Positions 1-4,871 of a stretch of DNA of 5,506 nt are shown in pieces (the first letter of the stretch is position 1; the number at the start of each line of letters is the position of its first letter). The notes beneath the pieces are model-generated. The model searched no databases. It worked only from the letters and a program-made list of their open reading frames with translations, and was not told the origin of the DNA. The translations under genes were made by a program, and so were the position numbers. This DNA comes from CAYPEL01 sp964409635 (lineage in GTDB: Bacteria > Pseudomonadota > Gammaproteobacteria > DSM-19610): positions 1 to 5,506 of the forward strand of contig CAYPEL010000169.1 in the NCBI GenBank assembly GCA_964409635.1, read 5' to 3'.

Positions 1-63
1 GAATACAGTATTGGCGAAGCCAAACAGGAAATGGCTTCAAAAGGTATAGAAGTCAGGTTATAA
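1..63 (+). CDS. hisF: Imidazole glycerol phosphate synthase cyclase subunit HisF, C-terminal end (partial)
   Basis: The window opens inside a reading frame of 20 codons (EYSIGEAKQEMASKGIEVRL) that ends in TAA. It resembles the usual HisF tail, where a Y-[ST]-I-x-E-A-K stretch is followed by a G-I-x-V-R-L type ending. HisF is the cyclase half of the HisH-HisF enzyme, which makes imidazole glycerol phosphate and AICAR in histidine synthesis. The next gene downstream is hisI, which fits the common order hisF-hisI in proteobacterial his operons. Only the tail is visible, so the call rests on this short match plus the neighbour. The gene begins upstream of the window. Confidence 0.82.
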   Translation, partial: EYSIGEAKQEMASKGIEVRL

Positions 64-87
64 CCTTCGATTATGTCAGGTTGTATG

Positions 88-271
88 ATCCTAGAAACCC
101 CAGTTGACCACTACGAGGCTGTATAAAGTGATTGAGACTACAAAGCAAAGTGGTTTAGACAGGCTTCACACGCAGGGTGAAGGCGCTACAACCTGTAGAG
201 CGGCCCTGTTGGCTAGCCTGGCTATGCCAACAGAACCACTCTACAGGCTGTTCAACTGCGGTTTCTAGGAT
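88..271. mobile_element. MITE-like element with 22-bp terminal inverted repeats, between hisF and hisI
   Basis: Positions 88-109 and 250-271 are inverted copies that match at 20 of 22 bases; the core is ATCCTAGAAACC...GGTTTCTAGGAT. If the element proper starts at CC (90) and ends at GG (269), it is 180 bp. It has no transposase gene, but it contains a long hairpin (192-247), so it looks like a non-autonomous element. The CCTAGA ends recall IS1380-family ends such as ISEcp1; this family link is an inference from memory. I see no clean target duplication (TGAT on the left, ATAA on the right), which suggests an old or altered insertion. It separates two genes that are usually nearly adjacent, and it probably still lets the his operon be read through. 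Confidence 0.68.
192..247. repeat. Long hairpin inside the hisF-hisI element
   Basis: Arms 192-213 and 226-247 pair at 19 of 22 positions, and the 12-base centre contains a further TAGCC/GGCTA inverted pair. All three imperfect positions are C opposite A in a + strand transcript. In a - strand transcript they become U opposite G, so that RNA would form an unbroken 22-bp stem with wobbles. The hairpin ends 25 bases before the hisI start and may affect hisI translation or mRNA stability; that effect is an inference. Confidence 0.7.
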
Positions 272-272
272 A

Positions 273-656
273 ATGTCAGAAGATTGGCTAGACGAAATAA
301 AATGGGACAATGCTGGCCTGGTGCCGGCGATTGCTCAGGATGCGCATGATGGCAAAATACTCATGCTTGCCTGGATGAATCGTGAGGCATTGCAACTGAC
401 TGCCGGGCAGGGCCATGCCGTGTACTGGTCGCGATCCAGGCAGCGCCTGTGGCATAAAGGTGAAGAATCCGGCCACCAGCAAGCCGTCAACGAAATTCAC
501 CTGGATTGTGATAATGATGTCATTGTTCTGCAGGTGGAACAGAAAGGCGGTATTGCCTGTCATACAGGTAGGCGCAGCTGTTTTTATCAGCGTCTGGAGA
601 AAGGAAAATGGGTCGCTGTAGAGCCGGTGCTGAAAGATCCTGAGCAGATTTACTGA
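273..656 (+). CDS. hisI: Phosphoribosyl-AMP cyclohydrolase HisI
   Basis: This 127-residue cytoplasmic enzyme opens the adenine ring of phosphoribosyl-AMP in the third step of histidine synthesis. Diagnostic parts are visible: G-K-I-L-M-L-A-W-M-N near residues 27-36, Y-W-S-R-S-R-Q-R-L-W at 51-60, the metal-binding D-C-D-N-D at 78-82, and C-H-T-G-R-R-S-C at 96-103. The three cysteines (79, 96, 103) fit the family's zinc site. It is a stand-alone HisI, not the enteric HisIE fusion. ATG at 273 is chosen because family similarity begins there (MSEDWLDEIKW). A GTG at 177 in the same frame lies inside the inserted element and would add 32 unrelated residues. Spacing to a ribosome site is poor: AGGA at 267-270 is only 2 bases from the ATG and belongs to the element's end. 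The gene ends one base before hisE. Confidence 0.95.
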   Translation: MSEDWLDEIKWDNAGLVPAIAQDAHDGKILMLAWMNREALQLTAGQGHAVYWSRSRQRLWHKGEESGHQQAVNEIHLDCDNDVIVLQVEQKGGIACHTGRRSCFYQRLEKGKWVAVEPVLKDPEQIY

Positions 657-657
657 A

Positions 658-984
658 ATGAGTGATAAGACTTTATACAAGCTGGCCGAAATACTGGAAG
701 AGCGCAAACAAGCTGACGCGGATTCTTCTTATGTGGCCAGCCTGTACGAGAAAGGACTCGACAGTATTTTAAAAAAAATCGGTGAGGAAGCGACCGAGAT
801 AGTGATGGCCGCTAAAGATGGCAATGCCGAGCAAATAGTTCATGAAACCGCTGATTTATGGTTTCATACGCTGGTCATGCTGGCTCATCAGGGGCTGGGA
901 CCGGCCCTGGTGTTGGAAGAGCTGGAACGCCGCTTTGGCTTGTCTGGCCTGGAAGAAAAAGCGCGCCGTAAACAATCCAAATAA
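658..984 (+). CDS. hisE: Phosphoribosyl-ATP pyrophosphatase HisE
   Basis: This 108-residue protein hydrolyses phosphoribosyl-ATP to phosphoribosyl-AMP and pyrophosphate, the second step of histidine synthesis, just before the HisI reaction. It is an all-alpha protein related to MazG. The acidic metal-binding motifs are present: K-K-I-G-E-E-A-T-E at residues 39-47 (E43, E44, E47) and H-E-T-A-D-L-W-F-H at 62-70 (E63, D66). Length is normal for a stand-alone HisE. The start ATG follows the hisI stop by one base (TGA-A-ATG) and has no strong Shine-Dalgarno, so translation is probably coupled to hisI. A run of eight A residues at 771-778 encodes part of L-K-K-I and is a possible slippage site. Confidence 0.95.
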   Translation: MSDKTLYKLAEILEERKQADADSSYVASLYEKGLDSILKKIGEEATEIVMAAKDGNAEQIVHETADLWFHTLVMLAHQGLGPALVLEELERRFGLSGLEEKARRKQSK

Positions 985-1003
985 TGCCGTGGTAGCGGCA
1001 TTA
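982..1003 (+). other. Short perfect hairpin between hisE and tatA
   Basis: TAATGCCG and CGGCATTA pair perfectly over 8 bp around a 6-base loop (TGGTAG), and the left arm begins with the hisE stop codon. No run of T follows, so it does not look like a Rho-independent terminator. It may instead mark a processing or stability point between the his and tat parts of one transcript. The role is inferred; the pairing is seen directly. Confidence 0.55.
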
Positions 1004-1025
1004 GAATGAGGTCTGGAGTAAAACT

Positions 1026-1238
1026 ATGGGTATTAGTGTTTGGCAATTATTGATCGTTCTGGCTATTGTGCTGGTTTTATTTGGCGCAAAACGGTTGCGC
1101 AATATAGGCGGTGACCTCGGCGGCGCCATCAAAGGCTTTCGCAAGGCGATGAAAGATGAGGGTGACAAACAGGATGGTCAGGAAAGCGGACGGGTTATTG
1201 ATGGCGAAGTGACACGTAAGGATCGGGACAAGGTCTGA
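1026..1238 (+). CDS. tatA: Sec-independent protein translocase subunit TatA
   Basis: TatA is the small pore-forming subunit of the twin-arginine export system in the inner membrane, which moves folded proteins carrying an RR signal. This 70-residue copy has the family plan. A short N-terminus (MGISVWQLL) leads into one membrane helix at about residues 5-18. The F-G hinge is at 19-20, followed by an amphipathic helix with A-K-R-L-R-N-I-G and D-L-G-G-A-I-K-G-F-R-K-A-M at 30-42. The tail is charged and low in complexity. The start is well placed, with TGGAG at 1014-1018 seven bases before the ATG, the clearest ribosome site in the operon and consistent with TatA being needed in excess. The gene follows hisE by 41 bp and precedes tatB by 25 bp. 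Confidence 0.95.
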   Translation: MGISVWQLLIVLAIVLVLFGAKRLRNIGGDLGGAIKGFRKAMKDEGDKQDGQESGRVIDGEVTRKDRDKV

Positions 1239-1247
1239 CGCGTTTAT

Positions 1248-1260
1248 AGATGGATCATCT
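1248..1260 (+). other. Small inverted repeat before the tatB start
   Basis: AGATG and CATCT flank a 3-base centre just upstream of the tatB ATG, in the place where a ribosome site would be expected. No clear Shine-Dalgarno is visible there. A small stem at this position could help keep TatB lower than TatA, but a 5-bp stem can easily arise by chance. Confidence 0.3.
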
Positions 1261-1263
1261 GTA

Positions 1264-1593
1264 ATGTTTGACGTTGGTTTCTGGGAATTGGCAGTTATTA
1301 TGGTGGTGGCGCTGCTGGTCGTTGGTCCTGATCGCTTGCCCAAGCTGGCCCGCACTGTTGGTTTGTGGGTAGGTAAAGGGCAGCGTTTTGTGCAGACGGT
1401 GAAAGCCGATATTGACCAAGAGCTGGCGGCAGATGAATTGAAAAAAATACTCGCAAAGCAGGCCGAAATACCCGAGCTTCACGAAATCATCGAAGAAACC
1501 AAGCAGTCTCTCAAGGACACGGACACGCAGTCACCAGAGCAGCTAGATCAGAAACAGGGTCTGGCAGATAAATCGCATGACAGCAACGGCTAA
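1264..1593 (+). CDS. tatB: Sec-independent protein translocase subunit TatB
   Basis: TatB works with TatC as the receptor for twin-arginine signal peptides. This 109-residue protein starts M-F-D-V-G-F-W-E-L, with the conserved glutamate at residue 8 in the single N-terminal membrane helix (about 5-20). The V-G-P-D-R-L-P hinge at 20-26, which separates TatB from TatA, is followed by an amphipathic helix (about 27-50). A long hydrophilic, glutamine- and acid-rich tail has coiled-coil-like spacing near 50-85. Length is somewhat shorter than the enteric protein because the tail varies. The last 17 bases overlap the start of tatC, so the two are probably translationally coupled. No good ribosome site precedes the start. 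Confidence 0.95.
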   Translation: MFDVGFWELAVIMVVALLVVGPDRLPKLARTVGLWVGKGQRFVQTVKADIDQELAADELKKILAKQAEIPELHEIIEETKQSLKDTDTQSPEQLDQKQGLADKSHDSNG

Positions 1594-2401
1594 ACAATCT
1601 TCGTCTGGTAGCGGCGAAGAACAACCTTTTGTATCACACCTGATTGAATTACGTGACCGGTTGTTGAAAGTCATATTGGTTGTCATTGTTATATTTCTTG
1701 CACTGACTCCCTTTGCCAACATATTGTTCTCTGCGCTGGCAGGTCCGCTGACCGCGCACTTGCCGGAAGGCAGTACAATGGTGGCTATCGAAGTCGCCTC
1801 ACCGTTTTTTATACCTTTCAAGCTTGCTTTGGTGGTGGCGATCTTTGCTGCGATGCCCTATATTTTGTATCAGGCTTGGGGGTTTATCGCTCCCGGCCTA
1901 TATAAACACGAGCGCCGCCGGGTCTATCCCCTGTTGGTATCGAGCACCCTGTTGTTCTATGCAGGTGCGGCGTTTGCCTATTTCGCGGTCTTCCCTCTGG
2001 TATTCGGTTTTTTAGCCAATGCGGCGCCGGAAGGGGTCGAGGTAATGACCGATATCAGCCGTTACCTTGATTTTGTACTTACCTTGTTTTTTGCTTTTGG
2101 GTTTGCATTTGAGGTTCCGGTTGCTGTTGTATTGCTGGTCTGGACGGGGGCTGTATCACCCGAAACCTTGAGGGAGAAACGCGCCTATATCATTGTCGGT
2201 GCATTTGTCGTCGGCATGATGTTAACGCCACCCGATATTATTTCGCAGACGCTGCTGGCGGTTCCCATGTGGCTGCTGTTCGAAGTGGGTGTCTTTTTGG
2301 CGGAACGTTTTGCGCCAGCTAAGGAGCCTGCTGAAGGTGACTATCAGCCGATGACCGATAAGGAAATGGAGCGAGAGCTGGATCGTGCAGAAGAAGACTA
2401 G
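1577..2401 (+). CDS. tatC: Sec-independent protein translocase subunit TatC
   Basis: TatC is the polytopic inner-membrane subunit that binds the RR motif of Tat substrates. The 274-residue product has the conserved cytoplasmic N-terminal motif H-L-I-E-L-R-D-R-L (residues 21-29, E24 being the signal-binding glutamate). It also has the block W-G-F-I-A-P-G-L-Y-K-H-E at 101-112 (F103 and E112 correspond to E. coli F94 and E103), F-E-V-P-V at 179-183, and M-L-T-P-P-D at 215-220. Hydrophobic stretches fit six membrane helices, at about 30-50, 80-100, 118-145, 165-190, 203-217 and 224-243. The acidic C-terminal tail (about 250-274) is longer than the minimal form. The start overlaps tatB by 17 bases and lacks a strong ribosome site. 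This is the last gene of the his-tat run before a REP pair. Confidence 0.97.
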   Translation: MTATAKQSSSGSGEEQPFVSHLIELRDRLLKVILVVIVIFLALTPFANILFSALAGPLTAHLPEGSTMVAIEVASPFFIPFKLALVVAIFAAMPYILYQAWGFIAPGLYKHERRRVYPLLVSSTLLFYAGAAFAYFAVFPLVFGFLANAAPEGVEVMTDISRYLDFVLTLFFAFGFAFEVPVAVVLLVWTGAVSPETLREKRAYIIVGAFVVGMMLTPPDIISQTLLAVPMWLLFEVGVFLAERFAPAKEPAEGDYQPMTDKEMERELDRAEED

Positions 2402-2423
2402 GAGCCTCAGAATTATTAGCAAA

Positions 2424-2492
2424 TAACTGTAGGAGCGGTTTTAACCGCGATGGGCGGTAGTGCTATCGCGGTTAAAACCGCTCCTACAGTTA
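2424..2492. repeat. Two head-to-head REP units (BIME-like) between tatC and the DUF255 gene
   Basis: Positions 2424-2451 and 2465-2492 are a perfect 28-bp inverted repeat around a 13-base centre. Each arm contains GTAGGAGCGG-TTTT-style REP sequence, with its own inner palindrome GCGGTT-TT-AACCGC. This is the usual layout of REP elements (GTAG followed by a small hairpin) in gammaproteobacteria, paired as a BIME. The transcript would fold into a very stable stem. No T-run follows either side, so it is not a classical intrinsic terminator. It may protect the tatC mRNA end or limit read-through. REP elements of this kind are spread by RAYT transposases encoded elsewhere; none is in this window. 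Confidence 0.88.
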
Positions 2493-2508
2493 ACGAATAA
2501 AATATAGC

Positions 2509-4344
2509 ATGCTGCAATTATACTTGATTTTTATTGCTGTACTTGCCGCAGCCGCACCTTCTGAAGAAGTTGCGGCTGCGGGTGGGTATGACAATCAGTT
2601 AATCAATCACCCCTCTCCCTACCTGGCAATGCACGGCGATGACCCCGTAGCCTGGCAGGATTGGCGGCCGGATCTGCTTGAACACAGCAAGCAAGAAAAC
2701 CGTTTGTTATTTATTTCCAGTGGCTATTTTTCTTGCCACTGGTGTCATGTTATGCAGCGTGAGAGCTTTAAGTCTAAACAGGTTGCCCGGTTGCTCAACG
2801 AAAAGTTTTTACCCGTAAAAATTGATCGTGAACTCGAACCCGCGCTGGATGCACACTTGATTGAGTTCGTCGAACTAACACGCGGCAATGCCGGCTGGCC
2901 ATTGAACGTCATCTTGACGCCGGATGGATATCCGCTACTTGGTTTTACCTACATGCCTAAGCAGCAGTTTTACGATTTATTAGAAACATTGTCCAAGCGC
3001 TGGCAGCAGGAACCCAATCAACTTTCAGGTCTGGCGCGTAAGGGTATGGAAGAAATTATCAGAACTAAACTTGAGGTTTCAGGCCAGCGGGCCAAAGCTG
3101 GCGTGGATAGGGTTGCGGCTTTTACCCTGTCTGCCAGTGAAATGGCAGATGAACTATCGGGTGGCTTCGGGCAGCAAAGTAAATTTCCAATGCCAGTCCA
3201 GTTGCAGCAACTTGTGAAACAGACCGCCCGGGACAAAAATGCTGGTTTAGCGCCCTTCGTGCGCCTTACCCTTGATCAAATGGCAAACGGGGGTTTGCGC
3301 GACCATATAGGCGATGGCTTCTTCCGCTATTCGACAGTGCCTGACTGGAGCATCCCGCACTTTGAAAAAATGCTCTATGACAACGCGCAACTGGCATTGC
3401 TGTATATGGACGCAGGTAAGCTCTTGGAGGATACAAATTATCTTAAAATAGGATTTTCTACGCTGGGTTTTATTCTCCGGGATATGTCTGGTCTGTCGGG
3501 CGGTTTTGTTGGCAGCTTTTCGGCAGTTGATGACCTGGGGCGTGAGGGCTTCTATTATTCCTGGACAAATGAACAGCTGGAAAAGATTCTAAGCCCAGAC
3601 GAATTAAAAGCAGCAACAGCTTATTGGTCACTACGGGGTGGTTCCGAGACGGAGTATGGTTTTTTACCTACCCTTGGTAGAGATAAATTAAAGCTGGCCA
3701 ATTCACTCAATATGAAACCAGCGTCACTGCACAAAGTGCTTGAATCAGCCAGGATCAAGCTGATTAAATTTAGAAATAAGCGTTCATTACCGGTTGACGA
3801 TAAACAGCTAGCCGCTTGGAACGGTTTAGTGCTCAGTACACTGGCGAGGGCATACCAGCTGAGCGATGATAAGAAATATAAATCGGCCGGTAAACGGTTG
3901 GCAGACTATCTATCCAGGCAGTTATGGAATGGGAAGCAGCTGTTCCGTGCGACCGGTAAATCGGGAGAAATGGGGCAGGCGAGTGTTAAAGATTATGCCT
4001 TGGTTGCACAAGGCTTGCGAGATTGGTCAGCAGTCGAGACGCAAAAATCGTATGCTCAACTCAGTGATCAATTAACCAGCATCGCCTGGGGAAAATATTT
4101 TCGTAGCGACCGTTGGCACCAGTCTGATCATGCTACTCTGCCGGGTCTGGGTGGCAAAATTGCTTTTACCGATAACTCACTGCCTTCTGCATCAGCCGTC
4201 CTGACCCGATTGGCTTTGACCAGTAAATCGTTAGCGGGCAGCAAGCCATTACAAAAGAAAGTAGTGCAGCATCTGGACAGCGTGAAGCGTACGCTGGCGG
4301 ATGATCTGTTCTGGTATGCGGGCTATGTTGATCTGATAAAATAA
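2509..4344 (+). CDS. DUF255 / YyaL-type thioredoxin-domain protein with a probable signal peptide
   Basis: The 611-residue product has two parts. Residues about 27-160 are a thioredoxin-like domain of the DUF255 type. It shows S-P-Y-L-A-M-H at 36-42, the C-H-W-C redox motif at 76-79 in G-Y-F-S-C-H-W-C-H-V-M, K-I-D-R-E at 104-108 and G-W-P-L-N-V at 129-134. Residues about 210-600 resemble the alpha/alpha-barrel part: G-G-F-G at 218-221, G-G-L-R-D-H-I-G-D-G-F-F-R-Y-S at 261-275, P-H-F-E-K-M-L-Y-D-N at 283-292, D-D-K-Q-L-A-A-W-N-G-L at 430-440 and K-D-Y-A at 494-497. The biochemical role of the family is not settled. The N-terminus (MLQLYLIFIAVLAAAA then S-E-E-V-A-A-A) looks like a Sec-type signal peptide but lacks basic residues in front and has no twin arginine. 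No Shine-Dalgarno precedes the ATG, and an in-frame stop at 2491-2493 limits upstream extension. The chain is somewhat shorter than many relatives. Confidence 0.88.
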   Translation: MLQLYLIFIAVLAAAAPSEEVAAAGGYDNQLINHPSPYLAMHGDDPVAWQDWRPDLLEHSKQENRLLFISSGYFSCHWCHVMQRESFKSKQVARLLNEKFLPVKIDRELEPALDAHLIEFVELTRGNAGWPLNVILTPDGYPLLGFTYMPKQQFYDLLETLSKRWQQEPNQLSGLARKGMEEIIRTKLEVSGQRAKAGVDRVAAFTLSASEMADELSGGFGQQSKFPMPVQLQQLVKQTARDKNAGLAPFVRLTLDQMANGGLRDHIGDGFFRYSTVPDWSIPHFEKMLYDNAQLALLYMDAGKLLEDTNYLKIGFSTLGFILRDMSGLSGGFVGSFSAVDDLGREGFYYSWTNEQLEKILSPDELKAATAYWSLRGGSETEYGFLPTLGRDKLKLANSLNMKPASLHKVLESARIKLIKFRNKRSLPVDDKQLAAWNGLVLSTLARAYQLSDDKKYKSAGKRLADYLSRQLWNGKQLFRATGKSGEMGQASVKDYALVAQGLRDWSAVETQKSYAQLSDQLTSIAWGKYFRSDRWHQSDHATLPGLGGKIAFTDNSLPSASAVLTRLALTSKSLAGSKPLQKKVVQHLDSVKRTLADDLFWYAGYVDLIK

Positions 4345-4411
4345 TCAGAGGCTTATAAGGGTGGCGCATCCTTGCGCGCTGCTGGGCATCCTGCCGGCGT
4401 CTTTCCTTAAA

Positions 4412-4582
4412 ACTAGAAAATCAGTTAAACCTACGTCTGTCTAATGCACTGGCAACACAAGACTTCCCAGAACATGTTGGAGTCACCATATGGCTGATAC
4501 GCCTTCGCCCTAAATAACCTGCGAAGTCTTGTGTAGCCAGCACCTTAGCCACCGTCGCTTCGGTTCAACTGATTTTTATAGG
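4412..4582. mobile_element. Second MITE-like inverted-repeat element, related to the one before hisI
   Basis: The ends 4412-4431 and 4562-4582 are inverted copies with a shared core AAAATCAGTT-[AG]-AACC. Inside them, 4449-4466 and 4523-4540 form an 18-bp inverted repeat with one mismatch (GGC-[AT]-ACACAAGACTTC core), with weaker pairing out to 4441 and 4548. Read on the - strand, the end CCTATAAAAATCAGTTGAAC matches the end of the hisF-hisI element at 16 of 20 bases. Interior blocks (CTTC, GCAGG, then G-A-A-G-G-C-G) occur in the same order in both. Length (171 bp against 180) also agrees. No transposase and no clear target duplication are visible. I infer that both are diverged members of one non-autonomous family in opposite orientation. 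Confidence 0.58.
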
Positions 4583-4654
4583 TTCAACGGGTACAAGAAT
4601 TGTGTATGCCACTATCTGCCTCAATCGTAAATATCGAGGCTATAGATTAAATGA

Positions 4655-4676
4655 ATCAATATTTGAAAATATTGAT
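4655..4676. repeat. AT-rich perfect palindrome beside the FNR-type site
   Basis: ATCAATATTT and AAATATTGAT are perfect 10-bp inverted arms around the two bases GA. The right arm ends in TTGAT, which is also the left half of the FNR-type site. It could be an operator, a protein-bending site, or part of the - strand tRNA trailer. It has no T-run that would make it an intrinsic terminator. Confidence 0.5.
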
Positions 4677-4685
4677 ATAGATCAA
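4672..4685. promoter_or_regulatory. FNR/ANR-type binding site
   Basis: The sequence TTGAT-ATAG-ATCAA is an exact match to the FNR/ANR consensus TTGAT-N4-ATCAA. FNR-family regulators bind such sites under low oxygen and usually activate when centred near -41.5. Toward the + strand, an extended -10 (TGG-TATACT, 4708-4716) would put the centre near -44.5, but its transcript would run antisense through the tRNA. Toward the - strand, a poor -10 (TAATCT, 4644-4649) sits at exactly the canonical distance, and its transcript would cross the second inverted-repeat element. The site is clear as sequence; its target and function are unknown. Confidence 0.55.
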
Positions 4686-4707
4686 AAGAGGGGTGCCAAG
4701 GCGAAAT

Positions 4708-4716
4708 TGGTATACT
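4708..4716 (+). promoter_or_regulatory. Possible extended -10 promoter element downstream of the FNR-type site
   Basis: TGG-TATACT fits the extended -10 form TGN-TATAAT with one change. At the normal distance upstream there is only GAGGGG, not a -35 hexamer, as would be expected for an activator-dependent promoter. The start would fall near 4723, at the 3' edge of the tRNA gene, so the transcript would be antisense to the tRNA and then to rpoD. This may be a chance match. Confidence 0.25.
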
Positions 4717-4722
4717 TTGAAT

Positions 4723-4799
<77 letters not shown>

Positions 4800-4838
4800 A
4801 AAGCTTATAGTTTATCGCTTGAAGCGGTCAGATGAAAT

Positions 4839-4860
4839 GCCCACTGAAGAATCAGTGGGC
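4839..4860 (-). terminator. Hairpin terminator downstream of rpoD
   Basis: On the - strand, GCCCACTGA and TCAGTGGGC form a perfect 9-bp stem around the four bases TTCT, starting 12 bases after the rpoD stop codon. The following bases, ATTTCATC, are only partly T-rich, so termination may be incomplete and could allow some read-through into the tRNA. Confidence 0.72.
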
Positions 4861-4871
4861 GCTAGTGCAAG

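Larger units (their letters stand above)
4345..4722. other. Gene-free stretch between the DUF255 gene and the tRNA
   Basis: No convincing protein gene lies here on either strand. From left to right it contains a small GC-rich hairpin (GCGCA/TGCGC, 4364-4377) with two GCATCC copies nearby. Next is a ~170-bp imperfect inverted-repeat element (4412-4582), then an 8-base direct repeat GGTTCAAC (4562-4569 and 4581-4588). An AT-rich palindrome (4655-4676) overlaps an FNR-type site (4672-4685), and an extended -10-like sequence (4708-4716) lies next to the tRNA end. No clear intrinsic terminator for the DUF255 gene was seen; the hairpin at 4364-4377 has no T-run. Confidence 0.7.

Noticed and set aside
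104..127. Promoter-like TTGACC and TATAAA inside the hisF-hisI element
   Set aside because: The spacing between the two is only 12 bases, too short for a sigma-70 promoter.
177..272. Upstream GTG start that would lengthen HisI by 32 residues
   Set aside because: The extra residues are encoded by the inverted-repeat element and its hairpin, and HisI family similarity begins at the ATG at 273.
288..707. Long - strand open frame opposite hisI
   Set aside because: It is an antisense shadow of hisI, whose catalytic motifs are intact on the + strand.
4364..4377. GC-rich hairpin as terminator of the DUF255 gene
   Set aside because: The stem is only 5 bp and no T-run follows it.
4490..4513. A 7-codon frame (MADTPSP) with a well-spaced GGAG before it
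   Set aside because: It lies in the centre of an inverted-repeat element, is very short and has no nearby gene to regulate; chance is more likely.
4804..4831. Promoter pair CTGACC / TATAAG for the tRNA on the - strand
   Set aside because: The predicted start would fall about 2 bases inside the mature tRNA, and the -35 match is weak. It is noted in the tRNA entry but not called.
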